A DNA stretch of 64,000 nt from Vibrio owensii CAIM 1854 = LMG 25443 (GTDB taxonomy: Bacteria > Pseudomonadota > Gammaproteobacteria > Enterobacterales > Vibrionaceae), in assembly GCF_000817815.1 (NCBI RefSeq), contig NZ_JPRD01000057.1, positions 60,015-124,014 of the forward strand, written 5' to 3'. Made by a program: the position numbers and the translations under genes. Positions within the stretch are counted from its first letter, which is position 1, and the number at the start of each line of letters is the position of its first letter. Of the stretch, positions 10,436-19,221 are shown one piece after another. The notes under the pieces are model-generated. The model was given only the letters and a program-made list of their open reading frames with translations, was not told the origin of the DNA and did no database searches.

Positions 10436-12569
10436 TAGCGACTCCTTGCTTAGACTCTGCTTTTTCTTGTGATAACTGCTGCTCTTGAATTGCTTGAGGC
10501 TCTGTAGGCTGTTCCAGCGGACCAGCATAAACCACGGCCCCCTCATCTAGTACTACGACTTTATCAGCAAGCTTAATCAAATCAGGATCATGCGAAGTAT
10601 AGATCACCGTCGCTTTCCCTCTTTTTGAACTCACAAACTCACCAAATACGCGCTTGGCGTTTGGATGACCATCAGGCACTGGGTTATCCATTAAGAACAA
10701 GGGGTAGTCATACACCAACGCTTTTGCATCAATTAGGATTTGAGCAACAGTGCCTGACAACATGTCAAAAATGCTATCCGGTTGAATACTACTGATCGAT
10801 GTATCCAACCCATCAGCCAAAGTTGAGAGCCATCGCTGTCCACCGACCATCTCAATCGCAGAAATCATTTTCTGCTCTTCTACTTTATGTCCATCATTTA
10901 GCCATTCTCGAATACTCAGCGTAAGCAAATCTGGATAGGCAGCGCGAATGAAGCACCAATGGCGGTAGAGCTGCGGGTCATATTGCGCAAGGTTAACGCC
11001 TTCAAGCTCAACCATACCGTTTTGTATAGGCTGCAAACCAGATAACACTTCAATGAGTGTTGATTTACCGCTTCCAGAAGGACCAGTGATCGCCACCACA
11101 TCACCGGAGTCAATATCAAAGCTCACTCCATTTAAAGCGGGACGACTCTGCTTTGGGTACCGTAACGTAACTTGAGTTAACTTCAAATTAGGCGCAATCT
11201 TCGGCAACGGATGATGCTGGTAGCTAAACTCACGCTCAGAAGGCTGAGACAAAATACGGTTCACCTGCAATTTGGATTGATTAAAGCTATTAAAACGCAT
11301 CGCACTGTTAGCCAATACCTGTGCTGGTCCCGTTACTTTTGATATCAACATCATTGAAGCAATCAAACCACCAGGGGTCATTACTTGCTCAAATATAAGC
11401 CCAATGCCTAACCCCATCACAGCTAATGTCGAACCCACACCAATGAAATAATAAATAGAGGTATATCGACTCTGATGGACCGATTGATTGAATGCCACCG
11501 TAGAAGCCAGAAGATTGGCCTTCTTAAAGCGCTGAATCCAGTGTTCTGATAAACCAGCACTACGAATAAAAGCCAGCTTAGATGACAACTCATTAATCAT
11601 ATTTTGACGATTAGTGCCCGCAACTGTCGACTGCATCGAGCGCTTGCTGCTTGAACGTATCGAACGTTTTGCTAACAAGTAGTAAAGAATCAAAGAAACA
11701 ATTGGTACCAGCACTAGCCACCCACCCAATACCCCTATTGCAAGCACAAAAATAACAATAAAAGGCAGATCAAAAAGCGCATTTCCAAGTGGTCCTGATA
11801 ACACACCGGAGATACGTTCGGACAACATGACTTGATTTTGTTGGCTAGAAGACGCCGTTTGCTGATTCTGAGCATAACTATTTCTTAAAAGGCGCTGAAC
11901 AAGAGACTGAGATATCTCACGACTTACTCGGTTAGATACCGAAGCAAAAACTCGACTGCGCAATGTTCTTAACCACCCCATCATCACAAACAACAGGGCA
12001 GCACCAATAGCAATACCTTGTAGCTCATGTCCTGCATCCCCACCGATAACGTGGTCGTAGATCGACATCGTTATAAATGGTACGGCAAGTGCGAATAAAT
12101 TGGTGATAAAGCTGACTAGAAGCAATTTAGGAATGATAGCGCGAAACGCATGTAATCGGTTTCCTACCCAGTCCGGAGAGGGCTTCTCCAATGGAGCTCC
12201 CTCTATAACGATACAAAATTGTGGAACGACGGAGATGTCGTCATTGGCATCAGAAGAGATAAACTGCTTCGACTCTACATGTCCTGAGAGCAATTCATTT
12301 TCACCAAGAACTAGCAAGACTAATTTGTGTTCACCAACTTCATCAAGATTGGCAACCAGCCGATATGGCAAAGCAAGCCTATCAAACATCGCGAACATTT
12401 CGTCTAATGACTCTATACCGTTCTCCTCAACCCATTGGTGTGCAAACAACTGGATATTCGCGTTCACTTCCAACTGCCTGAGAATAGAGAGGCTTTCCCT
12501 TTCCAAATGGTTCAACGCATCTCGTCGAGCACTTGTTTCTGAACAGTTACTAGCATCTAAACGGTTCAT
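10428..12569 (-). CDS. type I secretion ABC transporter, N-terminal extension, atypical ATPase motifs
   Basis: 713 residues: an N-terminal cytoplasmic extension (about 1-145, in the place of the C39-like domain of HlyB/LapB-type exporters), a six-helix membrane domain (about 148-430) and an ATPase domain (about 460-680). Walker A is intact (GPSGSGKS, 496-503) and the H-loop His is present (H660). The signature reads LSGTVAQ instead of LSGGQ (604-610), and Walker B reads LFLMDNP (624-630), with Asn629 where the catalytic Glu is expected. The Q-loop and D-loop are also not canonical. The start overlaps the stop of the preceding ABC gene as ATGA. It probably pairs with that gene's product to export the giant adhesin. 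Its catalytic competence is doubtful by motif. Confidence 0.85.
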   Translation of the reverse strand: MNRLDASNCSETSARRDALNHLERESLSILRQLEVNANIQLFAHQWVEENGIESLDEMFAMFDRLALPYRLVANLDEVGEHKLVLLVLGENELLSGHVESKQFISSDANDDISVVPQFCIVIEGAPLEKPSPDWVGNRLHAFRAIIPKLLLVSFITNLFALAVPFITMSIYDHVIGGDAGHELQGIAIGAALLFVMMGWLRTLRSRVFASVSNRVSREISQSLVQRLLRNSYAQNQQTASSSQQNQVMLSERISGVLSGPLGNALFDLPFIVIFVLAIGVLGGWLVLVPIVSLILYYLLAKRSIRSSSKRSMQSTVAGTNRQNMINELSSKLAFIRSAGLSEHWIQRFKKANLLASTVAFNQSVHQSRYTSIYYFIGVGSTLAVMGLGIGLIFEQVMTPGGLIASMMLISKVTGPAQVLANSAMRFNSFNQSKLQVNRILSQPSEREFSYQHHPLPKIAPNLKLTQVTLRYPKQSRPALNGVSFDIDSGDVVAITGPSGSGKSTLIEVLSGLQPIQNGMVELEGVNLAQYDPQLYRHWCFIRAAYPDLLTLSIREWLNDGHKVEEQKMISAIEMVGGQRWLSTLADGLDTSISSIQPDSIFDMLSGTVAQILIDAKALVYDYPLFLMDNPVPDGHPNAKRVFGEFVSSKRGKATVIYTSHDPDLIKLADKVVVLDEGAVVYAGPLEQPTEPQAIQEQQLSQEKAESKQGVANG

Positions 12570-14209
12570 GCGAGTACCCCCTGTTGACTTACACCTTCTA
12601 TGGTAATGGTTCTGCTTGCCAATTCGCGAAGTTTTTCATGATAGCTCACCATCAAAATGGTACGTCCGGCAGACACTTCTTCTTCTAATACTGTTACTAG
12701 ACTCCCTAGGGTATCTAGATCAAGCGAAGCATCAGGTCTCTCTAACATGATTAAGGGCTTATCACTTGCTAGCTGAGTGGCGATATTAAGCATTTTAATG
12801 TTCCCCATACTCAACAAAGGGGCACTCGTATGTCCAATCTGTGTCTCTAACCCGTCAGGTAAACGAGTAATCTCTTTTGCTAATCCCAAGCGCTTTGCAT
12901 AATCATTGGCGCTTTGTGTTCTCTCGGGATCAAAGCCACACAAGTTATCCAAGATAGTACCCGAAACCAATTGCCCTTTAACGCCACAATAGGCAGTAAC
13001 GTTGGCTACTGATTCAATTGAGACGGCCTCCCCATTGATAAAGCATTCACCGGCCTTCAAATCGTCAATACCAGCAATAGAGGACAATAAATGGCTGTTG
13101 GTATGACGATCTATGCTCTCTAACAACACCAATTCACCCTTACTAAGGGTGACATCTAAATGAACAAGATCACCATACCTTTCGATGGTCGCATGCTTGA
13201 TTTCTAGCGCTTTAAAGCCATCCTTATTGTCCAAACCAGAGGATGTAATTTGAGCTTTGTCTGAAACGGAAGAATTAGAAGCAGACGTGCTACTCAACTT
13301 TTCTATTGCTTGGTTAGCACTGTGTATAGAGTTAAGCTTGATACGAATGCCAACTAGAGCGCTTAAAGGTGCAACGGCCCTGCCCGATAAGATGGAACAT
13401 GCCGCCAATCCACCTGTGGTTAATTCGCCATCCAACACCCACAAGCTACCAGTAATCACCAATAAAACTGAAGTCGCTAACGCTGCAAGCTGTATACATT
13501 CTTGGGCAAATGCATTCTGTTCTTCTTCTCTCGCTTTAGACTGAGAACGTACATTATTTAGCGACTTAAATTGATTAAAAATCCGAGATTCGACAGCCTG
13601 TCGCTTAATACCTTGGATGGTTTGACTGAGCAGAATCAAGAACGCTTTTCTCTCCTGCTCATCTTGCGAAGCGGCCTCGCTTAAACTTTTTACACGTATC
13701 GAAGATACCCAAACAACAGCGAGTGTCATGAGCCAAACTGCCAAAGGTATTGCCACTAACTCTCCACCGATATATGCCACCAAGGCTAGGAAAATCAATG
13801 CAAAAGGTAAATCAATAAATCCAGCAAGCAACCCTCCGGAATACCAGTCTTTGACCTTCGCAACTGAGCCTAATCCTTCCTCAACGCCACCAACCCCAAG
13901 TTGACGAAGATGCTCAGAAGAAGCCGTCGTGACCTTTTCAACCAAACTCTGATAGGTCGCATTCTCGGTATTACTAGCTGCTGCTGACAAAAGCCAAGTG
14001 CGCACAAACCGAATCAAAGCCTCCATACCAACGGCCAACGTTGCGCCTGTAAGCAGTAGAGTGGCAGTGCCATAGCTTTGGTTAGGGAGGATTCGGTCAT
14101 ATATTTGTAAAACAGTGAGAGGGACAGCCAGAGAGAGCAGATTTATCAACAAGGAGGGCATCAATACTTTACTGACTACCCGTTTGTTTTTTATCGTATC
14201 AGAGTGCAT
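12566..14209 (-). CDS. type I secretion ABC transporter homologue with a lost P-loop
   Basis: 547 residues with a six-helix membrane domain (about 15-290) and an ATPase-like domain (about 335-540), without the N-terminal extension of its partner. The Walker A slot reads ESIDRHTNSH (364-373), so the P-loop glycines and lysine are gone. The signature slot is LLSMGN (465-470) and the Walker B slot is LIMLER (486-491), with Arg at the catalytic Glu position. The D-loop ASLD remains. The gene is open, full length and translationally coupled (ATGA) to the next ABC gene, so it looks like a maintained non-hydrolytic subunit rather than a pseudogene. The ATG at 14209 is preferred because AAGGA precedes it; a TTG at 14275 is in frame but unsupported. 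First gene of the secretion operon. Confidence 0.82.
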   Translation of the reverse strand: MHSDTIKNKRVVSKVLMPSLLINLLSLAVPLTVLQIYDRILPNQSYGTATLLLTGATLAVGMEALIRFVRTWLLSAAASNTENATYQSLVEKVTTASSEHLRQLGVGGVEEGLGSVAKVKDWYSGGLLAGFIDLPFALIFLALVAYIGGELVAIPLAVWLMTLAVVWVSSIRVKSLSEAASQDEQERKAFLILLSQTIQGIKRQAVESRIFNQFKSLNNVRSQSKAREEEQNAFAQECIQLAALATSVLLVITGSLWVLDGELTTGGLAACSILSGRAVAPLSALVGIRIKLNSIHSANQAIEKLSSTSASNSSVSDKAQITSSGLDNKDGFKALEIKHATIERYGDLVHLDVTLSKGELVLLESIDRHTNSHLLSSIAGIDDLKAGECFINGEAVSIESVANVTAYCGVKGQLVSGTILDNLCGFDPERTQSANDYAKRLGLAKEITRLPDGLETQIGHTSAPLLSMGNIKMLNIATQLASDKPLIMLERPDASLDLDTLGSLVTVLEEEVSAGRTILMVSYHEKLRELASRTITIEGVSQQGVLA

Positions 14210-14313
14210 ACCAATTCCTTTATTTTCCCTATGCAATAAGATTGGTACACAGTTTGATGATACGCAAGATAACAAGCTGAATTTAAAATAGAAAAACTAG
14301 GTCTATCACTCGT

Positions 14314-17166
14314 TTAATTTCGAATATATTTTTGAATGTCTACAGCATCAATTTGACTTGAAGCCATAAATTCAACAGCAAAGCGTTTATACACGCCAGA
14401 AGTAAGAAATAATTCGAACAAATCTCTATCTAGATGGTTGTCTTCCACCATAAAGCTCATAATTCGAATAGATTCCGACAATGACTTCGCCTTTTTGTAA
14501 GGTCGGTCAGCACTGGTTAGAGCCTCAAATACATCTGCGATTGCCATAATTTTTGCTGTAATTGGCATCTCTTCACCTTTGAGCCCCATTGGATAGCCAG
14601 TCCCATCTATTTTTTCATGGTGCCCACCAGCGATCTTTGACACATTACTCATGTGTTTTGGAAAAGGAAGAGACTCAAGGATCTTGATAGTTTGAATGAT
14701 ATGATCGTTAATGATGAACCTTTCCTCATTGGTCAGGGTTCCTCGTTGAATAGATAAGTTGTATACCTCGCCTAAATTAGCTTGGTGAACTGTAGGCTTC
14801 AGAGTAAATCGCTCTTCGTTGGTGGGAGGAAAATCCCAAGGGACTAGGTGTTCTGGGCGATCACTCAACAACGGCTCTTTAACTGGAAGTTCGTACTCTT
14901 CTGTATAGCGTTGCCTTTCAGCCCAAGAAATACCAATGGTATTATTTAGGGTTCTAGTCCAAGTTTTCGCTGCAATTTCATTTAGACGCTTAAGAGCTTC
15001 CTCATTAACAAACTCACTTCCTAGGTTGAGACTTGCAATAAACTCAAAGTCATCATCAATTTCTAAATGACGTTGCTTTAATCGTTCGTTAAACTCATCC
15101 GGCAGTTGGGCTATATTTTCCTTGAGTAAGCTTATTTCACTCTCCCTTTTTAGAACTTCAAAACGCATCCGTATCTCGTGAATACGATCATAAATAGTTT
15201 CTAGTTTCGTAGCCTTATCTACGACATATTCTGGTGTTGTTATCTTGCCACAATCGTGTAACCAGCTCGCCATGTTGAGTTCATCCCATTGTTTTGAAGT
15301 GAGATTAAAGTGGCGAAATATTTCGTTCTCAGATTCTTGTGCAGCCTGCGTTAACCATTGCGTAATGATTGGCACTCTTTGGCAATGATTCCCTGTGTAC
15401 GGAGACTTTTTATCTAAAGATCCAGCAAATACTTGAATAAAGGAGTCTAACAATGCTTTTTGGTCATCAAGCATGTTGTGTGTTTCTATCGCAACTGATG
15501 TAAAACCTAACAACGTTTTTAGGTAGTCAGCATACTGTTCATAATGTTCTTCGGCTCTACCATTCTCATACAAAACACCAAAAGAACCGATGACCTCTCC
15601 TGAACGTGATGAAAGCGGTATACAAATAATTTCTCCGTTGTCTCCCTTATCCCATTGAAGATCAATTCGAGGAAGCTCGTTGACATTGAAAATAGCAGGT
15701 TTCTTTGCAATAAATATCTCTTGAATAAAACGACTTGCATCTGATACTGGCACATTCTTAGCTTGTAACTTGTCATCTTCAATACCTTCCCACCAGATGA
15801 ACTTTGGAACTAAGCTTTTTGCCTCAACATCTAACAAGTAGAGAAATACGCCATTGGCGCCAACAGCGTGAGCAGTATCTCGACACACTAAACTAAGCAT
15901 CTCGTCTAGGTTTTCTTGTCTCGCAATGTTGTTTGTTAGAGAAATAAACTGCTTGATCGTTTCTTGCGTCGACATTTGAGCATGATTGAGTTCATGAATT
16001 TCTCGAATTACACTATCGCCCAAAGAGGTATCATCAAACCTAAAGCGTTCTATTTCTAACGCTCTTTTTGTTACTCGTTGAATGGGCTTAGAAATATATG
16101 TGGATACCACATAAATAACTGGCAACATTAAAATAAGGATCAGGAGAGATGCATAAATCGTTTGTTTTTTGATGAGTAAACCAGTGTCAAATAAATCTGC
16201 AGTCTTGGTCGCCATTAACAGATGAATATGCTCACTGTTCAACGGCTTAATTGTGACAACCTTCCCAAGCCAACTCTCTCCATCAAATTCAAACTCCCCC
16301 AATACTCCTTCGCTCTGCTCTTTGTCTTCATCTAAGAGCTTTAGAAGCACATCGCTTTTCAAATCATCTATGGCAGGATTTTGGGGCTCATCCACACCTT
16401 GATTTGCAATCATGGCATAAATATCTCCCTCATCGTTATACAAAGCTCTCAACGATGAATTAGTCGATAGAGTGTCCTTTAAAGAGGACTGCAAGTCTTC
16501 CAATAACACTCCTGCAGTAACAACTGTGCCGCCAGGACTCCTCCTAAAAACCGTTATACCAAGCGAGTCTTTACCCAAAATATGTATCGGCTTAGATACC
16601 TTGTTCGAACTATTGGCAACCAAACTTTCCCAGTTTGGTGTATTGCTTAATAACGGAGCAACATCTAAGTCTACAGAATGAATTTCTAGAAATTCACTAT
16701 CAAGCCCCTTTGTATACAGTGCTCCGCCTTTCTTTTGTATAAGTAAGTATCGAGTATTTGTGTCAATCGCTAAGTTCTGGCGTACCGTTTTATTTTCGAG
16801 GTGAATAACTCTAAATAAATCACCAGAAGGATAGTAGAAAGAATAGGAAATGATGTGTGGGAACTGTTCTAAGAGGTAAATGATCTTTGGCAATAACCGT
16901 TCTCTCTCGCCGAGAGTCATTGTTTTATCATTGTCATTGTGAGCAAAAGAACTTAACGCAGAGAAAGCAGTACTGTAATGGCTATTAAGTTTGTACCTTG
17001 TCTCAAGCTCAATACGATCAAACAGCTTACTGTTTGCTTCTAAAATAAGTGTGGAGAGACCTTTATTCGTAACAAAGATTTGAACGCCTGATGCGATAAC
17101 AACAATGAAAAGGATTATCACCGTAAGGTGTATATGTATCGGTAGAGCCTTTGTACTTTTTTTCAT
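14314..17166 (-). CDS. membrane Cache-GAF-HD-GYP cyclic-di-GMP phosphodiesterase
   Basis: 950 residues. A first membrane helix (about 12-32), a periplasmic Cache-type sensor region, a second helix at about 335-360 with a HAMP-like stretch, a GAF domain (about 400-565), then an HD-GYP domain. The HD pair is at 637-638 (WLHDCGKI) and the HHExxDGTGYP signature at 849-859, so the metal-binding and catalytic signature is intact. About 150 residues are inserted between the HDxGK segment and the LTNEER helix, where short HD-GYP proteins have almost none. The expected activity is hydrolysis of c-di-GMP, lowering biofilm output in response to a periplasmic signal. It lies in the same accessory block and orientation as the adhesin-export operon, 104 bases upstream of the first ABC gene, which makes a regulatory link plausible but unproven. 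Confidence 0.9.
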   Translation of the reverse strand: MKKSTKALPIHIHLTVIILFIVVIASGVQIFVTNKGLSTLILEANSKLFDRIELETRYKLNSHYSTAFSALSSFAHNDNDKTMTLGERERLLPKIIYLLEQFPHIISYSFYYPSGDLFRVIHLENKTVRQNLAIDTNTRYLLIQKKGGALYTKGLDSEFLEIHSVDLDVAPLLSNTPNWESLVANSSNKVSKPIHILGKDSLGITVFRRSPGGTVVTAGVLLEDLQSSLKDTLSTNSSLRALYNDEGDIYAMIANQGVDEPQNPAIDDLKSDVLLKLLDEDKEQSEGVLGEFEFDGESWLGKVVTIKPLNSEHIHLLMATKTADLFDTGLLIKKQTIYASLLILILMLPVIYVVSTYISKPIQRVTKRALEIERFRFDDTSLGDSVIREIHELNHAQMSTQETIKQFISLTNNIARQENLDEMLSLVCRDTAHAVGANGVFLYLLDVEAKSLVPKFIWWEGIEDDKLQAKNVPVSDASRFIQEIFIAKKPAIFNVNELPRIDLQWDKGDNGEIICIPLSSRSGEVIGSFGVLYENGRAEEHYEQYADYLKTLLGFTSVAIETHNMLDDQKALLDSFIQVFAGSLDKKSPYTGNHCQRVPIITQWLTQAAQESENEIFRHFNLTSKQWDELNMASWLHDCGKITTPEYVVDKATKLETIYDRIHEIRMRFEVLKRESEISLLKENIAQLPDEFNERLKQRHLEIDDDFEFIASLNLGSEFVNEEALKRLNEIAAKTWTRTLNNTIGISWAERQRYTEEYELPVKEPLLSDRPEHLVPWDFPPTNEERFTLKPTVHQANLGEVYNLSIQRGTLTNEERFIINDHIIQTIKILESLPFPKHMSNVSKIAGGHHEKIDGTGYPMGLKGEEMPITAKIMAIADVFEALTSADRPYKKAKSLSESIRIMSFMVEDNHLDRDLFELFLTSGVYKRFAVEFMASSQIDAVDIQKYIRN

Positions 17167-17453
17167 TATTGTTTACCCAACTAGACGATCACCTGCTTAT
17201 AAAACAATAGTATCTAATTGGATTAATAGTATATTTTCTTTGTTATCTCATGTCTCATAGGTCCGAGAGTACCACTCTCCTCATTTCTTCTTACGACAAT
17301 TCCACACGATACATGTCGAGATGATAGACGAATGTGTTTTCTCTACTCCGCGTGATTGGAAACCGCCTGTAGAGAGTTAAACTATCATCCGTCTAACCAA
17401 CCACAAGCTAACATCTAGACATGCATTTACCTTCATTTAACAAACTAACGTCA

Positions 17454-18677
17454 CTACAATTCTATTGTCGAGTAGCTAGACAGGCCATTCGTTAATCCAA
17501 CAATATGCTTACTCCACCACTCTAACGCCGCTCTTCTCTTCTCAAAGAACTTATTCCGATTATAGGCATCACGAACCCCATCTCGATCCGTATGTGATAG
17601 CAAAGCCTCAATTACGACAGATTCGAAATCCGTCCTTTCATATAGAATCGTACTTCCCAGAGATCGAGTACCATGAGATGTCATCTTCCCCGACAAGCCC
17701 AAGCGCTTAAACGCTGCATTGATCGTTTCGCTATGAACTGGCTTTTTTAATGAAGTTCTGGAAGGAAAAACATATTCACTACCGCGACTAAGGCTCTTGG
17801 CGGCTTTTAGTATCGAGATCACCTCTGGTGTCATTGGTATTTTGTGCATCAGCCTATTCTTCGCCCTTTCAGCTGGCAGATACCAAACTTTTTCCTCGAA
17901 AGAAAACTCTTCCCACCTAGCTCCTGTTGATTCATTGGAACGGGTCAATGTATGTAGCTGAAACTCAAACAATAACTTGTTTGCAGGTCGCATGGTAGAT
18001 TGAACGACCATCGTCAGCAGAGTAGGAAGCTCTTTAATATCAATACAAGCGAAGTTGCCTCTCTTAGGCTTTTTAAACACATCACTCATAGAGCCAATAG
18101 GATTGTTGTGAATATAATCATTATTTACAGCAAAGTTCATGATACGACGAAATAAAGCAGTAGTCCGAACAACGGTTTCTAACTTACCTTTTCTCTCAAG
18201 AGGTCGCATTGCATCAATCCACATTGAAGCTCTAATCTCTTTGACTGGCACGTCACCGAGCTTGGGGTAGATATGTAAGTTTAGTTTTTGTCGGTAACCC
18301 TCAGCCGTTTTCTTGGCCACTCGACTAGCCGCAGTTTCTAACCACAACTCTCCGATTTTTCTTACCGTGTTGCAGGCTTGACGTTTTACTTCCAACTTCT
18401 TTTTTTTATGTTCGACTGCGAGATCTTTTCCCTGCGCTCTCAATTTGCGAAATTCTGCTGCTAGCTTTCTTGCTTCGAGTAGACTTACCTCTGGATATTT
18501 ACCTAACCCTAGATTCGATCCTCGACCATCTGGTTTGGTAAATCTCAATTCCCATGCTTTTGTTCCGGACTTACGAACCGACAAATATAAACCTTGGCCA
18601 TCATGAAAACGTTGCATCGTTTTTCCATTTGCAACCTTTGCTTTTTCGACGCCTTTCGCAGTCAATTTTGTGCGCAT
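17454..18677 (-). CDS. P4-type tyrosine recombinase / island integrase
   Basis: 407 residues from the ATG at 18677, which has GAGGG just upstream. An N-terminal arm-binding domain of the DUF4102 type (LTAKGVEKAK, DGQGLYL, LGKYPEVSL), a SAM-like core-binding domain (about 105-200), and a catalytic domain with Arg in LTRSNE, the HGTR box, the SHTDR box and the tyrosine in AYNR. All expected catalytic residues appear present, so it should be functional. It is read away from the 3' end of the tRNA-Ser gene, about 310 bases away, the standard layout of an integrative island whose attachment site is the tRNA 3' end. No excisionase-like gene was recognised nearby. Confidence 0.93.
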   Translation of the reverse strand: MRTKLTAKGVEKAKVANGKTMQRFHDGQGLYLSVRKSGTKAWELRFTKPDGRGSNLGLGKYPEVSLLEARKLAAEFRKLRAQGKDLAVEHKKKKLEVKRQACNTVRKIGELWLETAASRVAKKTAEGYRQKLNLHIYPKLGDVPVKEIRASMWIDAMRPLERKGKLETVVRTTALFRRIMNFAVNNDYIHNNPIGSMSDVFKKPKRGNFACIDIKELPTLLTMVVQSTMRPANKLLFEFQLHTLTRSNESTGARWEEFSFEEKVWYLPAERAKNRLMHKIPMTPEVISILKAAKSLSRGSEYVFPSRTSLKKPVHSETINAAFKRLGLSGKMTSHGTRSLGSTILYERTDFESVVIEALLSHTDRDGVRDAYNRNKFFEKRRAALEWWSKHIVGLTNGLSSYSTIEL

Positions 18678-18698
18678 AACACCCTCACTTCTAATCAA

Positions 18699-18877
18699 AA
18701 ATGTATAGATTTTTGGAAGCCAAATCTGGCTTTAGAGTTGATATACATTTTTCATGAAAAAGCTTTTTCATCCATACAGTTACCGAGAAGAGGATATCTT
18801 TCGATCTACTGAAGCGTACTGTGACTTTTTAACGAAAATGTATAACGGTGCCGGCAGGGATAAGTTAACTATACATT
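18699..18877. repeat. four AAATGTATA-type sites in alternating orientation between int and tRNA-Ser
   Basis: AAATGTATA occurs at 18699-18707 and 18836-18844, and its inverse TATACATTT at 18742-18750 with TATACATT at 18870-18877. The four sites form two inverted pairs in the roughly 310-base interval between the integrase start and the tRNA 3' end, the first directly upstream of the integrase start codon. Position and repetition fit arm-type sites of the integrase or operator sites controlling it; this is inference. Confidence 0.5.
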
Positions 18878-18953
18878 CCCTTATACGTCTAGGCGCTGGA
18901 TTTTATTGAGAGATGTGGACATTATTGAGAGGTAAGAATTTGATTTTGATATA

Positions 18954-18981
18954 AAAAAAGACGTCCTAGGACGTCTTTTTT
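18954..18981. terminator. terminator downstream of tRNA-Ser (perfect 28-base palindrome)
   Basis: Sequence is a perfect palindrome: A6, GACGTCCTAGGACGTC, T6. On the minus strand it follows the tRNA 3' end by 8 bases and should end the tRNA transcript; by symmetry it would also act on plus-strand transcripts. Confidence 0.8.
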
Positions 18982-18989
18982 CATGAATG

Positions 18990-19077
18990 TGGCGGTGAGT
19001 GAGAGATTCGAACTCTCGATACGTTGCCGTATACACACTTTCCAGGCGTGCTCCTTCAGCCACTCGGACAACTCACC
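18990..19077 (-). tRNA. tRNA-Ser (anticodon GGA)
   Basis: 88 bases including an encoded CCA. The seven-base acceptor stem pairs GGTGAGT with ACTCACC, the anticodon loop CTGGAAA gives anticodon GGA, there is a long variable arm typical of serine tRNAs, and the T-loop is GTTCGAATC. It decodes UCC/UCU. The adjacent integrase suggests that its 3' end is or was an integration site. Confidence 0.95.
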
Positions 19078-19117
19078 GAATCAAATTGTGGTTAGCATCA
19101 TTGGCTAACGAGGCGCT

Positions 19118-19146
19118 AATTTAATGATTATGTGCCTGATGGTCAA
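19118..19146 (-). promoter_or_regulatory. promoter of tRNA-Ser
   Basis: On the minus strand a -35 box TTGACC (19141-19146) and -10 box TAAATT (19118-19123) are 17 bases apart and followed by a GC-rich GCGCC discriminator, as is common at stable-RNA promoters. The predicted start lies about 30-35 bases before the mature tRNA. Confidence 0.6.
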
Positions 19147-19221
19147 GGCTAAACACGAAAAAAAGCGCCCTTTTGCGTTTGTTTGCTCACTATCTAGCTA
19201 AATTGCATAAAACAGGGGCAA

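Noticed and set aside
12100..12606. 168-codon plus-strand frame antisense to the ABC transporter genes
   Set aside because: Overlaps well-supported coding sequence and the coupled start/stop of the two ABC genes; no start context.
12566..14209. ABC subunit lacking Walker A considered a pseudogene
   Set aside because: Frame is intact over 547 codons, it overlaps the next gene by ATGA and has a good ribosome site; motif loss is confined to catalytic positions while the D-loop and fold remain.
17265..17279. GAGAGT-ACC-ACTCTC inverted repeat as a second attachment site
   Set aside because: Shares only GAGAG with the tRNA-Ser T-arm; far too short to be a tRNA 3'-end duplicate.
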